Shown here: positions 10,499 through 19,431 of the stretch, one piece after another
Layout of the letters: each line of letters begins with the position of its first letter
How positions within the stretch are numbered: position 1 is the first letter of the stretch
Origin: Caldilineaceae bacterium
GTDB lineage: Bacteria; Chloroflexota; Anaerolineae; Caldilineales; Caldilineaceae
Length of the DNA stretch: 64,000 bases
Assembly: GCA_026645575.1 (NCBI GenBank)
Contig: JAPKMW010000017.1
Location: 76,287-140,286, forward strand
Direction of reading: 5' to 3'
Program-made: the position numbers and the translations under genes
Notes under the pieces: model-generated
The model's input: the letters and a program-made list of their open reading frames with translations, nothing else
Database searches by the model: none
Told to the model about the DNA's origin: nothing

Positions 10499-13063
10499 AT
10501 GAATACCCACAGATGGTTCAAGCATAGTAAACGCAGTTGGGCGACCATGAGTCGCTTCCCCTTCTTATTGGCGTTTTTCTTTTTCCTGGCGCCAACCGGG
10601 GCTTGGGCCAACCCTCTGCCACCGGCGCCCACCTCGACCACCACCCAGGAAGTCCGGCGCCTGTATCCGAATGAATGGGGGGTGGATTATGTCGAGGGGG
10701 TGGCCTCTGCCACGGCGCTCAATCACCTCTATCTCATCAACAAGCGCCAGGTGACGCCGCTGGCAACTACCATTGTGACGATTACGCCTGATGAAGAGGG
10801 GATCGGTCAAACCGAGATTCCCTTCCCGGTGGATGATGCCATCAATGTCACCTTTGACAATCAGGGACGACGGCTGCTCCTGCTCAACAACGCACGTCAG
10901 GAAATTGCGCAGATCAGCCTGGGGGGCGATCAGCGGCTGGATGGCAGCACACTGGTGCAAAACAGCATTGCCGTCTGGCGTATCGAGCAGGTTGCCGGCA
11001 TGGCGCTCGATGTGCGCGGGGAAACGCTCTATCTGTTGGATAGTAAGGCGGAAAAGCTGGTGCAGGTCAGCTTGGCCGGCGGCGACCTCAGCAATGGTGT
11101 CGTCAGCAAAATAAATATTGCCCATCTGGGGCGCGCGTTGCGTGGTCTGGCGTTGCACCCCCAAAGCGGGCGCCTTTATGTTGGGGATTGGGCCAATCAA
11201 CACCTCCTGGAATTGACACCGACCGGGCAATTGATCCAGGCCCATAGCCTCTGGTCATTAGCGCTGGCGGCACCGGGCGGCTTTGTCTTTGCCCCCAGCG
11301 CTGATATGACCGATGCCCCGGAGACGGTTCATCTCTTCCTCAGCAACAGTAATCTGGCGACAGCATATGCGACAGCCAGCAATGACCAGCCCAACCGCCC
11401 GGACCATGCCGTTTTTCTGCCCCTCGTCGGCACACCGGGAACGCCGGTGCAAGACGCCCAGGTTGCCGGCTTGTTTGGCGAAGTGGTGGAGATCGCCCTC
11501 TGTAAACCGGGCTGTAGCAGTGGCATTTGGAGTTTTACCCGCCAGGTCAACAGCAGCGCCGATGATGCCGAAGAGCGCATCTCCAACGGTGATATGAGTG
11601 AGATCACCAGCACCGATTTGGAGTTGATCCGCGAAGCCAACACCAACCAGATCGTCGGCCTCCGGTTCCAACAGGTCGCCATTCCACGAGGCGCCACCAT
11701 TCGCTATGCCGCCATTGAATTTGAGGCTGATGAACCGGAAACAATGGCAACCAATCTAGTCATCTATGGCGAAGCGGCCAGCAATGCCGCGCCCTTTAGC
11801 ACAAGCAGCTACAACATCTCCAGACGCGCCTTAACCGCCGCCCAGGTGTCGTGGGCGGCGCTTGATCCGTGGTACTGGGTTGATGCCAAGTATCACACCC
11901 CCAATCTAGCGCCCATTGTGCAGGAGATCAGCCAACGCGAAAATTGGAAGAACGGCAATGCGCTGGTCTTTATTATCAAGGGAACGGGACGGCGCACCGC
12001 CGAATCTTACGATGGCGAACCGGCCGCCGCGGCGCGCTTGTATGTCGAGTACAGTGTAACCGCAACCAGCGCACCGGCAGCAGTAGAAACCGCCCCTGTT
12101 CCGAATAGCGGTGATGCCGCCGACGACCCGGCCATCTGGGTTCACCCCACCGATCCGGCATTGAGTACCATTCTCGGCACGGATAAACTCGGCGGGCTGG
12201 CCGTTTACGATCTACAGGGGCGCCAACTCCAGTATGTGACGGATCACAAGATCAACAATGTCGATCTGCGCGCTGGTTTCCCTTTGGGCGGCCAACTGAT
12301 TACCCTGGTGGCCGGCAGCAGCCCCGCCAATCGCAACCTCGCCCTCTATCGCATCAACCCGGCGACCCGCTTGTTGGAACCAGTCGCCGCGCGGCCCATT
12401 GTTTCGGCTTTGCCGCTGCAAGCCGGCGCCTGTATGTATCACAGCCCGAACAGCGGCAACTATTATGTCATTGTCAATGACGAGACGCGCGGGGATGTCG
12501 AGCAATGGGAACTCTTTGACAATGGCGCCGGCGCCGTTGATGCCCGGTTGGTGCGCGCCTTTCGTGTCGGCTACCAGACGGAAGGGTGTGTAGCCGATGA
12601 TGAGCTGGGCCACCTCTACATTGCGTCCGAAGATGTGGGCATCTGGAAATATGGCGCCGAACCGGACGCCGGGACCGCGCGCACCTTGATCGACAGTGTA
12701 GGCGCCGGCGGTCATCTGACTGCCGATGTTGAAGGGTTGACCATCTACTACGCCGACAATGGCGATGGGTATCTCTTGGCGTCGAGCCAGGGGAGCAATC
12801 AATATGTGATCTACGAACGCACCGGCAACAATGCCTATGTCACCACCTTTGCCGTCGAAGCCGGACCAACCGCCGACAAAGTGACCCATACCGATGGTAT
12901 CGACGTGATCAGCACACCGTTGGGGTCCGCCTTCTCCTTTGGCCTCTTTGTGGCGCAGGATGATTATAACGATGGCGGCAACCAAAACTTCAAGCTTGTG
13001 CCGTGGGAGGCGATTGCGTATGCCAGCACCCCGCCCCTGCGCATTTACCATGAGCAAAAATGA
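10499..13063 (+). CDS. Secreted propeller protein ending in a beta-propeller phytase
   Basis: 854 residues, AAGGA before the ATG, signal peptide around residues 17-38 (LLAFFFFLAPTGAWA). The first 320 residues are the propeller module shared with the two preceding genes, again with a disordered insertion bearing VFLPLV. Residues about 345-520 are the same 165-residue domain as in the preceding protein. Residues about 525-850 match beta-propeller phytase (3-phytase, PF02333): DDPAIWVHPTDP, GTDKLGGLAVYDLQG, EGCVADDELGHLYIASED, ADVEGLTIYY, HTDGIDVIS, LFVAQDD. Such enzymes release phosphate from calcium phytate outside the cell. The fusion to surface modules suggests a tethered phosphate-scavenging enzyme. 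Confidence 0.85.
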   Translation: MNTHRWFKHSKRSWATMSRFPFLLAFFFFLAPTGAWANPLPPAPTSTTTQEVRRLYPNEWGVDYVEGVASATALNHLYLINKRQVTPLATTIVTITPDEEGIGQTEIPFPVDDAINVTFDNQGRRLLLLNNARQEIAQISLGGDQRLDGSTLVQNSIAVWRIEQVAGMALDVRGETLYLLDSKAEKLVQVSLAGGDLSNGVVSKINIAHLGRALRGLALHPQSGRLYVGDWANQHLLELTPTGQLIQAHSLWSLALAAPGGFVFAPSADMTDAPETVHLFLSNSNLATAYATASNDQPNRPDHAVFLPLVGTPGTPVQDAQVAGLFGEVVEIALCKPGCSSGIWSFTRQVNSSADDAEERISNGDMSEITSTDLELIREANTNQIVGLRFQQVAIPRGATIRYAAIEFEADEPETMATNLVIYGEAASNAAPFSTSSYNISRRALTAAQVSWAALDPWYWVDAKYHTPNLAPIVQEISQRENWKNGNALVFIIKGTGRRTAESYDGEPAAAARLYVEYSVTATSAPAAVETAPVPNSGDAADDPAIWVHPTDPALSTILGTDKLGGLAVYDLQGRQLQYVTDHKINNVDLRAGFPLGGQLITLVAGSSPANRNLALYRINPATRLLEPVAARPIVSALPLQAGACMYHSPNSGNYYVIVNDETRGDVEQWELFDNGAGAVDARLVRAFRVGYQTEGCVADDELGHLYIASEDVGIWKYGAEPDAGTARTLIDSVGAGGHLTADVEGLTIYYADNGDGYLLASSQGSNQYVIYERTGNNAYVTTFAVEAGPTADKVTHTDGIDVISTPLGSAFSFGLFVAQDDYNDGGNQNFKLVPWEAIAYASTPPLRIYHEQK

Positions 13064-13077
13064 TTCGTTTCGGCAAC

Positions 13078-13121
13078 GAGGAGTGCGCACGAAGCGTGCG
13101 CACGGAGCGTGCGCACTCCTC
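13078..13121. terminator. Hairpin between convergent genes
   Basis: GAGGAGTGCGCAC (13078-13090) pairs with 13109-13121; the interior repeats GTGCGCAC twice. It sits between the 3' ends of the phytase gene and the minus-strand protease gene, where a bidirectional terminator is expected. Confidence 0.6.
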
Positions 13122-13148
13122 CGCCATCACAACTTATTTGACAAAACA

Positions 13149-15422
13149 CTATCGCGTTACCACAGGCAAGAAATAGCGTTGCGTTTGCGCCTGGTCTGCC
13201 AGGGCTGGATCTTCCCCGACATTGATTGGTATTGGTAAACCTTGGGCATTTAGTTGTTCAGTGACGAAAGTGCTAGCGCCTGTAACCTCTTCATCCCAGT
13301 GGTCGCTGTTCCAACTGACTGAGTTCCAACTGACGCTGTTCCAACTGACGCTGTTCCAACTCACGCTGTTCCAACTGACGCTGTTCCAACTGACGCTGCC
13401 CCAAGTGGCGGTAGAACCAGCCCAGAGAAGTTGGCTGACGACGAGATTGGTATTGGCATTGGCCGTGGTGTTGCCAGTAACGGCGGCATAAATATCCAGG
13501 TAGCCGGCGCCAGCGCGCAGCGGATCATACCCCGGCCAGCTTTTGTTGGCGGTCGCCATCAGACGATACTTGACCTGATCGGGCGTCAAGGTTGGCTCAT
13601 CTTGCAACAAGAGCGCCACAGCACCGGCGACAATCGGCGCCGCCAATGAGGTGCCGGACATACGGAAGTAATTGTTGTCCACTTTGTGGGTCGGGTGATT
13701 TTTGCCCATGGTCAACCTGTAGTTGCGGGGCAAGTACATCACAATATTCTTGCCCGGCGCAACCAGATCCGGTTTGGCATGACCATCTAGCGTCACGCCA
13801 TAGGCGGAAAAGCTGCCAACCACGTCATCGGTCAGCGTTTGGGTGCCACGATCATCGGTCGCGCCCACGGTGATTACAAAAGGATCATTGGCGGGCGGGA
13901 AGAGTTCTGCCGTGCCATTGTTACCAGCGGCCACCACCACCACAATGCCATTGAACCAAAGTAACTCGACAGCAGCGTTCAGCGGGCTGAGGTGATAAGG
14001 GGTTGCCACACTGGCATTGAGCGAAAGATTCGCGACGCGAATATTATAGCGGCTCTTATTGGTATAGATCCACTCCAGCGCAGCAACAACATCCGATTCG
14101 TAAGCCAAGCCTTGGTCGTCGCTGACACGCACATTGAGAATTTGGCTCTTGGGTGCAATGCCCAAATAGGCGGAACCGGAATATTTGCTGTCACCGGCGA
14201 TCATAGTGGCGACAAAGGTGCCATGACCATAGCGGTCTTTTGAGTCATGATAACCTTTGTTAAAGTTGACATCTTTGAGATTCCGGCCTAGGAGATCGCC
14301 AGATTTGGCAACACCGCTATCAACCACGGCAATCGTCATGGCCTGCCCTTGCAGGTAGGACGGTGCGGCATTCCAAACCGCTGGCGCGCGCACGACAAAG
14401 GGAAACGGATTGACCAAACGACTGGTATCTAACGCGGCTTTGCCAGTGATTTCCATTTGGGCCAGCGCATTAATCGTGGTATCTGTGCCAGGTACGCTGG
14501 TCACCCGTAGGCCGATGGCATCGTAATAGACCGTGTTGGCACTACTTAAATCATCTACGTCAAGGACGATTTGTAGATCGTTCTGAAAATCACTCCAACG
14601 CCACGTATTGGTCTGGGTAATATCAAGGTAAACCAGGCCAGCCTTGGCCGCGCCAACCACATTTCGAAAGATAAAATCTTCGATCTCCACATCACCTTTT
14701 TTTGAACCCTTGACATAAGTCTTAATCCGCAGTTCCGGCTCAAAAAGGGTATTGACAAAAGTCGGTAAAACCAGTTCCACTTTGCTGATGGCGTGACCAG
14801 GTACGGCTGTTGCGGCAAAACCACCCACGACCGCCCGACCGTCATTCGTATGGTGGGCATAATAGCCATCCGGTCCCAGGCCAACTTCATCGATCAAATA
14901 GTGGGCGTTGCTCATCGCCGTACTGGAAACCGTCCCCAGTGTGGTGGCCCAGGTGATAAAAGCTGTACTATTCGTCGCCTGATAGCTTTGGGCAGCATTG
15001 GAGGTCATGGTCCAGTTAATGGCGTTGGTGTCAGCATACGCAAACTGATTTGTCCCCGCAAGCTCAGCCATCGGGCGCATGGCGCCGTCGAGCGAAATAT
15101 ATTGCACAGTTGCCGCCTCTGCCAAGGCAGGGATACTGCCGGCCGGTAATACAGCAACCGAGGCATTCAGAAAAGCCAGACGCCGCGTAATCTCGCCCCC
15201 CAGCCGATTCACCAGGGTAGACAAGGCAGAAGCTGCTCCTGTTTCGCGGATAATGACCTGCACCCTATCATCAGGCTGCGTTACGGCCAGTTGCAACAGC
15301 AACGGCTGCACTTTTCGCATTGGGGGTAGGTTGGCTGTAGTAGATGATGGGACTGCCAATAGTGCGATGAGCAGCAGCAAAGTAAGCCAGTCAAATCTTA
15401 ATCTATTGGGTTGTTTTCTCAC
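13149..15422 (-). CDS. Subtilisin-like S8 serine protease with WNSVS repeats
   Basis: 757 residues, GTG start with AGGAAGAAG just upstream, and a signal peptide (hydrophobic residues about 12-28). A catalytic triad is visible: Asp in AVVDSGV (about residue 363), His in GHGTFVA (about 400) and Ser in SGTSLAAP (about 589). The N-terminal 350 residues contain an I9-like propeptide region and a beta-rich insert. After the catalytic domain come seven units of a five-residue repeat (WNSVS and variants), then a short linker and the terminal motif RYFLPVVTR. The protein is secreted and degrades other proteins; the Trp/Ser repeat probably forms a stacked beta structure. Tail repeats of this kind recur in S8 peptidases of this bacterial group, from memory. 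Confidence 0.92.
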   Translation of the reverse strand: MRKQPNRLRFDWLTLLLLIALLAVPSSTTANLPPMRKVQPLLLQLAVTQPDDRVQVIIRETGAASALSTLVNRLGGEITRRLAFLNASVAVLPAGSIPALAEAATVQYISLDGAMRPMAELAGTNQFAYADTNAINWTMTSNAAQSYQATNSTAFITWATTLGTVSSTAMSNAHYLIDEVGLGPDGYYAHHTNDGRAVVGGFAATAVPGHAISKVELVLPTFVNTLFEPELRIKTYVKGSKKGDVEIEDFIFRNVVGAAKAGLVYLDITQTNTWRWSDFQNDLQIVLDVDDLSSANTVYYDAIGLRVTSVPGTDTTINALAQMEITGKAALDTSRLVNPFPFVVRAPAVWNAAPSYLQGQAMTIAVVDSGVAKSGDLLGRNLKDVNFNKGYHDSKDRYGHGTFVATMIAGDSKYSGSAYLGIAPKSQILNVRVSDDQGLAYESDVVAALEWIYTNKSRYNIRVANLSLNASVATPYHLSPLNAAVELLWFNGIVVVVAAGNNGTAELFPPANDPFVITVGATDDRGTQTLTDDVVGSFSAYGVTLDGHAKPDLVAPGKNIVMYLPRNYRLTMGKNHPTHKVDNNYFRMSGTSLAAPIVAGAVALLLQDEPTLTPDQVKYRLMATANKSWPGYDPLRAGAGYLDIYAAVTGNTTANANTNLVVSQLLWAGSTATWGSVSWNSVSWNSVSWNSVSWNSVSWNSVSWNSDHWDEEVTGASTFVTEQLNAQGLPIPINVGEDPALADQAQTQRYFLPVVTR
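13306..13410. repeat. Seven tandem 15-bp units coding WNSVS
   Basis: Seven contiguous 15-base units (consensus on the plus strand CTGTTCCAACTGACG) lie in frame in the protease gene. The outer two units diverge. Near-identity of the inner units at the DNA level points to recent copy-number change. Confidence 0.9.
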
Positions 15423-15821
15423 TTCTTCTTCCTTGTGTTATTTTTAAGGCACACAAAATATCAATTGCATAGCTCAGTCGAGCAAATAGTCTCTGATCTT
15501 TATCAGCATAAATTCAAATGGCTGATTATTCCATTACAGGAGGGTTACAAACTAAGTCTTTCGTTCAATTTGTACCCAATCAGACTGGGATACGATTAGG
15601 GAAGCTTACAATTTCGACACGCCATCGATATTATGTCAAGAAATAGGTATTCGACAGTAAAGGTGAAATAGACCTTTGCCATTATTCCAGTTGGACAAAG
15701 ATATAGATTTTGGCTACAGTAGGTGATGAAGCATTCCCAAACAATCATCCGGGCTTATGGTTACACCTAGCCAACCAGCACCCATCTGATAGAGCAACTT
15801 GACAGAGAGGATCAGAAGTTG
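15423..15821. other. 400-bp divergent intergenic region
   Basis: AT-richer spacer between the divergent protease and SDR genes. No convincing gene is present; a 62-codon frame at 15411-15599 has no ribosome binding site and no recognisable product. A weak plus-strand promoter is possible at 15691-15720 (TTGGAC, 18 bases, TACAGT). Confidence 0.5.
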
Positions 15822-16652
15822 ATGAGCAAACTACCTTTACAAGACAAAATCGCCTGGGTCACCGGCTCTTCACGAGGCATTGGTCGGGTGATTGCTGATC
15901 ATTTGGCAAGTCTAGGGGCGCAGGTGGCCATTCATGGCACCACGCCCCATTCAACCCGCGCCTTTAACGAGGCCGATTCGCTCGACGCTGTAGCCCAGGA
16001 GATCAGCCAAAAGCATGGTCACACCGTTCTCCCCGTCACTGGCGACTTGAGTGATGACGCCACCGTGCGCGCCTTGGTTCAACAGATTCAACAACAATTA
16101 GGGCCAATCGACATTCTGGTCAACTGCGCCGGCGGTGACATTGGCGCGCAAGGGACACTGGGCGAAAATGGCGGCAAGCCCCGTTCCAACGACGCTATTT
16201 TCATCGACCTGGCCGACATTCAGAGCGTGCTGGATCGCAACTTGATGACCTGTATTCTCTGCTGTCGCGCCGTCGCGCCGAGTATGATGGAACGCAAAAC
16301 TGGCTGGATTGTCAACATCGGCAGCGTGGGCGGTACAGCGGGGCGCGATCATGGAGTGATTTATGGAACAGCCAAGGCGGCAGTTCACCACTACTCGCGT
16401 TGTCTCGCTGCCCAACTACGCGCTTATAACGTTTATGTTAATGTCGTTGCCCCTGGTTCCACCATGACGCCCCGTTTTCTCGCCAGCCGCGCCATTGACG
16501 AAAAACAACGCATTGCCGAAAACACCCTTGACCGCTACGGCCACTCCATCGAAATTGCCCGGGCGGTGGAATTTTTTGTTACAACAGCATCGTCGTATGT
16601 CACGGGGCAGGTGCTGCGGGTGGATGGAGGTCGGCAGTTGTGGCCAGCGTGA
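15822..16652 (+). CDS. Short-chain dehydrogenase/reductase
   Basis: 276 residues from the ATG at 15822 (AGAGAGGA upstream; a TTG three bases earlier is possible). It has a classical SDR fold: the cofactor motif TGSSRGIG near residue 15, NCAGG near 100, catalytic Ser in NIGSVGG and the YGTAK active-site Tyr/Lys. The C-terminus VLRVDGG is typical of FabG-like enzymes. It oxidises or reduces a hydroxyl/carbonyl with NAD(P)H; the substrate is not known. The two D-2-hydroxyacid dehydrogenases nearby suggest sugar-acid or hydroxyacid metabolism. Confidence 0.88.
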   Translation: MSKLPLQDKIAWVTGSSRGIGRVIADHLASLGAQVAIHGTTPHSTRAFNEADSLDAVAQEISQKHGHTVLPVTGDLSDDATVRALVQQIQQQLGPIDILVNCAGGDIGAQGTLGENGGKPRSNDAIFIDLADIQSVLDRNLMTCILCCRAVAPSMMERKTGWIVNIGSVGGTAGRDHGVIYGTAKAAVHHYSRCLAAQLRAYNVYVNVVAPGSTMTPRFLASRAIDEKQRIAENTLDRYGHSIEIARAVEFFVTTASSYVTGQVLRVDGGRQLWPA

Positions 16653-16654
16653 GC

Positions 16655-16690
16655 CTGACAAGATGACAAGATGACAAGGTGAAAAGATGC
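16655..16690. repeat. GACAAGATGACAAG word repeat
   Basis: Tandem TGACAAGA words directly after the SDR gene, with only a short complementary arm (TTGTCA near 16700). It belongs to the same word family as the repeats at 1.15 kb and 53.3 kb. Confidence 0.55.
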
Positions 16691-16743
16691 CGGCGTTTCT
16701 TGTCACGGCCTAGGATGATCAACCAAGCCGAAAGGGAAAATTT

Positions 16744-18027
16744 GTGGAAACATTGACTGTGCGAGTCTGTAACCCGCTGTTGCGGACGCCGTTGGCGTTG
16801 ATTGTCGACGACTCCTGCCCCGTTATTAACTTGAATCACTTTTGGATCAAGCAGCGTCATGCCTGGCTGGCGCGCCATCAACCGGGGGCTGCCCCACGGG
16901 CGGGGGATGGCGATCTCAATCGCCTCCACCTTGTTCCCGAAACCATCCCTGCCGCCTTTGCCCAAAAGTGGGGCGAGTGGTGTGGCGAGCAGGGGGTCAA
17001 GGGTAAGTTTAGCATGGTGCCCTATCCTGCCGGCGTGGCGCGGCTGGATCAAGGTTTTCCCGACTATCCCCGTCACGAGTTTGACGCCTGGATGAAAGCA
17101 ACACGCGAAATCATCTGCCCGAACTTTGACATCACCTGTGAGATGCTCACCCATACCCATGTGGTTGACTTAAAAAGCTGGCGATTTACCGAGGCGTGGG
17201 AGCAGTTTGAATGGGTCGATCCGCCGGTAGAACCGCTGACCGAGTATGTCACCACGGCCATGCAGATTGTGCGCGACAGTGGCCTGCCCTGTGAAGGCGT
17301 TACCAGCCCCGGCGTTTTTGGCGTGAAGCAGGAATCTGCCTATGCGAAGGCAGCGTTGGCGGCGGCTATGCAAGTCAACGGTGACACTCGCCCCTTCTAC
17401 TTCTTGCATGTCGCCGACGCCCCCGACGCTTGGCCCGATGTGCCGTTGTGGCATGTGGACAAGGCCAAGGGCATTGCCATTGCCAGCATTGTCGGCTGCA
17501 CCCACGATTGGTTTGGCGGCTGGACTGGCTATGACGCCGGCGATCCCAACCTGATGATCACCGAAGACCTGCAAGGTGGTTGTCTGCCGCTGGTTCTCGC
17601 TCGTGAATTACCCTGTGTGCTGGTGAGCCACTGGCCGGGCTTCTACTTTGGTGGTGACGAAGTGGGCTTTGATGTTCTCAAAACGGTCAAGCGCCGGTTG
17701 GATGCCTATGACCCCGATGGCGTCAAAACCCGCTGGATGAAAACCTCGGAGATTGGTCGCTATTGGATGGCGCGCCAGTTGAGTGACATTACGGTGCAGG
17801 CGCAGGGGGAAGGGAGCTGGCAGATCACCATCGACACCAACTTCCCGACCGCTAACTTCACCTTGTCTTTGGCCGCGCAGATGCAAGGTATGCAGGTCAA
17901 TGGGCAGGCGTTGCAGGAAGTTTCCACCGTTTCAGCACTAACAACCGGCACATACCTCGCACAACCCAAAGAAACCGTGATAGCGTTTGACCTAGCACAA
18001 GGCGTGACTACTGTAACAAGCGCGTGA
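16744..18027 (+). CDS. NodB-like (polysaccharide deacetylase-type) protein, function unknown
   Basis: 427 residues, GTG start with AAAGGGAAAA upstream. No family could be assigned with certainty. The opening LALIVDDSCP resembles the metal-binding DD of NodB-fold deacetylases and LTHTHVVDL near residue 138 resembles their His-containing zinc motif. The central part is conserved-looking (TSPGVFGVKQES, GCTHDWFGGWTGYD, VSHWPGFYFGG). There is no signal peptide, so it is cytoplasmic. The last 80 residues look like a small beta domain. It lies between an SDR and a hydroxypyruvate reductase, possibly in one carbohydrate-acid pathway. Confidence 0.7.
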   Translation: METLTVRVCNPLLRTPLALIVDDSCPVINLNHFWIKQRHAWLARHQPGAAPRAGDGDLNRLHLVPETIPAAFAQKWGEWCGEQGVKGKFSMVPYPAGVARLDQGFPDYPRHEFDAWMKATREIICPNFDITCEMLTHTHVVDLKSWRFTEAWEQFEWVDPPVEPLTEYVTTAMQIVRDSGLPCEGVTSPGVFGVKQESAYAKAALAAAMQVNGDTRPFYFLHVADAPDAWPDVPLWHVDKAKGIAIASIVGCTHDWFGGWTGYDAGDPNLMITEDLQGGCLPLVLARELPCVLVSHWPGFYFGGDEVGFDVLKTVKRRLDAYDPDGVKTRWMKTSEIGRYWMARQLSDITVQAQGEGSWQITIDTNFPTANFTLSLAAQMQGMQVNGQALQEVSTVSALTTGTYLAQPKETVIAFDLAQGVTTVTSA

Positions 18028-18031
18028 TAGC

Positions 18032-18084
18032 GACTTGCATTTTCAAAACCATAGGCACCAACGATGGTTTTGAAAATGCAAGTC
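18032..18084. terminator. 21-bp perfect hairpin
   Basis: Arms 18032-18052 and 18064-18084 are exact reverse complements (start GACTTGCATTTTC) around an 11-base loop, five bases after a stop codon. Likely terminator or member of the hairpin family. Confidence 0.65.
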
Positions 18085-18096
18085 AGAAACACGGTT

Positions 18097-18124
18097 TTGT
18101 AATTTACGGCAAGCATAGTAGACT
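18097..18124 (+). promoter_or_regulatory. Possible promoter of the hydroxypyruvate reductase gene
   Basis: TTGTAA (18097-18102), 16 bases, TAGACT (18119-18124); located 43 bases before the start codon and after the hairpin. Confidence 0.4.
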
Positions 18125-18166
18125 GGAATGCTCATCTTTTATTATCCATAAGCAGGAGGAATCATC

Positions 18167-19309
18167 ATGAGTAGCAAAGCATGGCAAACCCTGAATCCCG
18201 GCGGCAGCAACCGGGTCATTGTCACCAAAACCCTCCCCGGCAAGCGCTGGGTTGACGTGCTGACCACCGCCGGTTGTCGCATCGAAGTTTGCACCTCGCC
18301 CGACATTTTGAGCGTGGATGAGATCAAAGCCGCCATTGGCGAGCGCTGTGACGGCGTCATCGGCCAGTTGACTGAGGATTGGGGCGAAACGCTCTTTGCT
18401 GCGCTCAAGGCCGCTGGCGGCAAAGGCTATAGCAATTACGCCGTCGGCTATAACAATGTCAAGGTCGAGGTGGCGACCAAGCATGGCATTCCTGTGGGCA
18501 ATACACCAGGCGTCCTGACCGAAACTACCGCCGAAATGGCGATTGCCCTCACCTTCTCTGCTGCTCGTCGGGTAGTGGAGGCGGACAGCTTTATGCGTGC
18601 CGGCCACTATCATGGCTGGTTGCCAACGCTCTTCCTGGGCAATCTGATGAAAGGTGGCACCGTGGGCGTCGTTGGCGCCGGACGCATTGGCGCGGCTTAT
18701 GCCCGTATGATGGTGGAAGGCTTTAAGATGAATCTGGTCTACTATGATCTCTACCAGAACAAGGCGCTGGAGAGTTATGTCGCTGATTACAGTGCGTTCC
18801 TCCAGGCGCACGGCGAAGCGCCCGTCACCTGCCAGCGGCTCGACACCGTCGAAGATGTCCTCAAAACCGCCGATGTTGTCAGCCTCCATCCGGTGCTGGA
18901 CAAGACGACCCACCACTTGATGAACAAAGAACGCTTGGGGATGATGAAAGAAAACGCCATTCTGATCAACGCCAGTCGCGGGCCGGTGATCGACGAGGCG
19001 GCGCTAGTGGAACATTGTCGCCAACACCCCGATTTCCGCGCCGGGTTGGATGTCTTTGAAGATGAGCCGGCCATGAAACCGGGGCTGAACGAATTGCCCA
19101 ACGTGGTCATCGTCCCCCACATCGCCTCGGCCACCAGTTGGACGCGCGAAGGGATGGCGACCCTGGCCGCTAGCAACGTCGCCGGCATGATCAGCGGTTA
19201 CCCGGTCTGGCCCGATCCGAATAACATCCTCCCCTTCCTGAGCGACAATGCGCCGAAGGCTGCGCCCAGCATTGTCAACGCCAAAGAGTTGGGGCTGCCA
19301 ACCGCCTAG
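18167..19309 (+). CDS. NADH-dependent hydroxypyruvate reductase, plant HPR1-like
   Basis: 380 residues, AGGAGG before the ATG. D-2-hydroxyacid dehydrogenase with the nucleotide motif VGAGRIG, substrate Arg in NASRGPVIDE, Glu in FEDEPAMKPG and catalytic His in VPHIASAT. The sequence follows plant peroxisomal HPR1 closely from memory: GVIGQLTEDWGETLF, VGNTPGVLTETTAEMA, AYARMMVEGFKMNL and the end SIVNAKELGLP; only the SKL targeting tail is missing. It reduces hydroxypyruvate (or glyoxylate) to D-glycerate (glycolate), so it may serve a serine/glycerate route. The D-2-hydroxyacid dehydrogenase that follows may share the pathway. Confidence 0.92.
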   Translation: MSSKAWQTLNPGGSNRVIVTKTLPGKRWVDVLTTAGCRIEVCTSPDILSVDEIKAAIGERCDGVIGQLTEDWGETLFAALKAAGGKGYSNYAVGYNNVKVEVATKHGIPVGNTPGVLTETTAEMAIALTFSAARRVVEADSFMRAGHYHGWLPTLFLGNLMKGGTVGVVGAGRIGAAYARMMVEGFKMNLVYYDLYQNKALESYVADYSAFLQAHGEAPVTCQRLDTVEDVLKTADVVSLHPVLDKTTHHLMNKERLGMMKENAILINASRGPVIDEAALVEHCRQHPDFRAGLDVFEDEPAMKPGLNELPNVVIVPHIASATSWTREGMATLAASNVAGMISGYPVWPDPNNILPFLSDNAPKAAPSIVNAKELGLPTA

Positions 19310-19320
19310 AATCAAGCTAA

Positions 19321-19388
19321 GTTAACACGGATAGGGAGGAACACGGATAACCATGAAATCATCTGTGTTCCTCCCTATCCGTGTTAAC
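19321..19388. repeat. 27-bp hairpin, ACACGGATAGGGAGG words
   Basis: Arm starting GTTAACACGGATAGGGAGGA at 19321 pairs with the arm ending at 19388, with one mismatch near the loop. It lies between the two dehydrogenase genes. Confidence 0.8.
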
Positions 19389-19431
19389 TATCGGAAGCGC
19401 CTGTTGATCAGATCGTAGAAGGGAATTGATT

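Noticed and set aside
13306..13410. Regular repeats that could suggest a CRISPR array
   Set aside because: Units are 15 bases without spacers and lie in frame in a protease gene.
15411..15599. 62-codon frame in the protease/SDR spacer
   Set aside because: Overlaps the protease start, hydrophobic without clear signal structure, no ribosome binding site.
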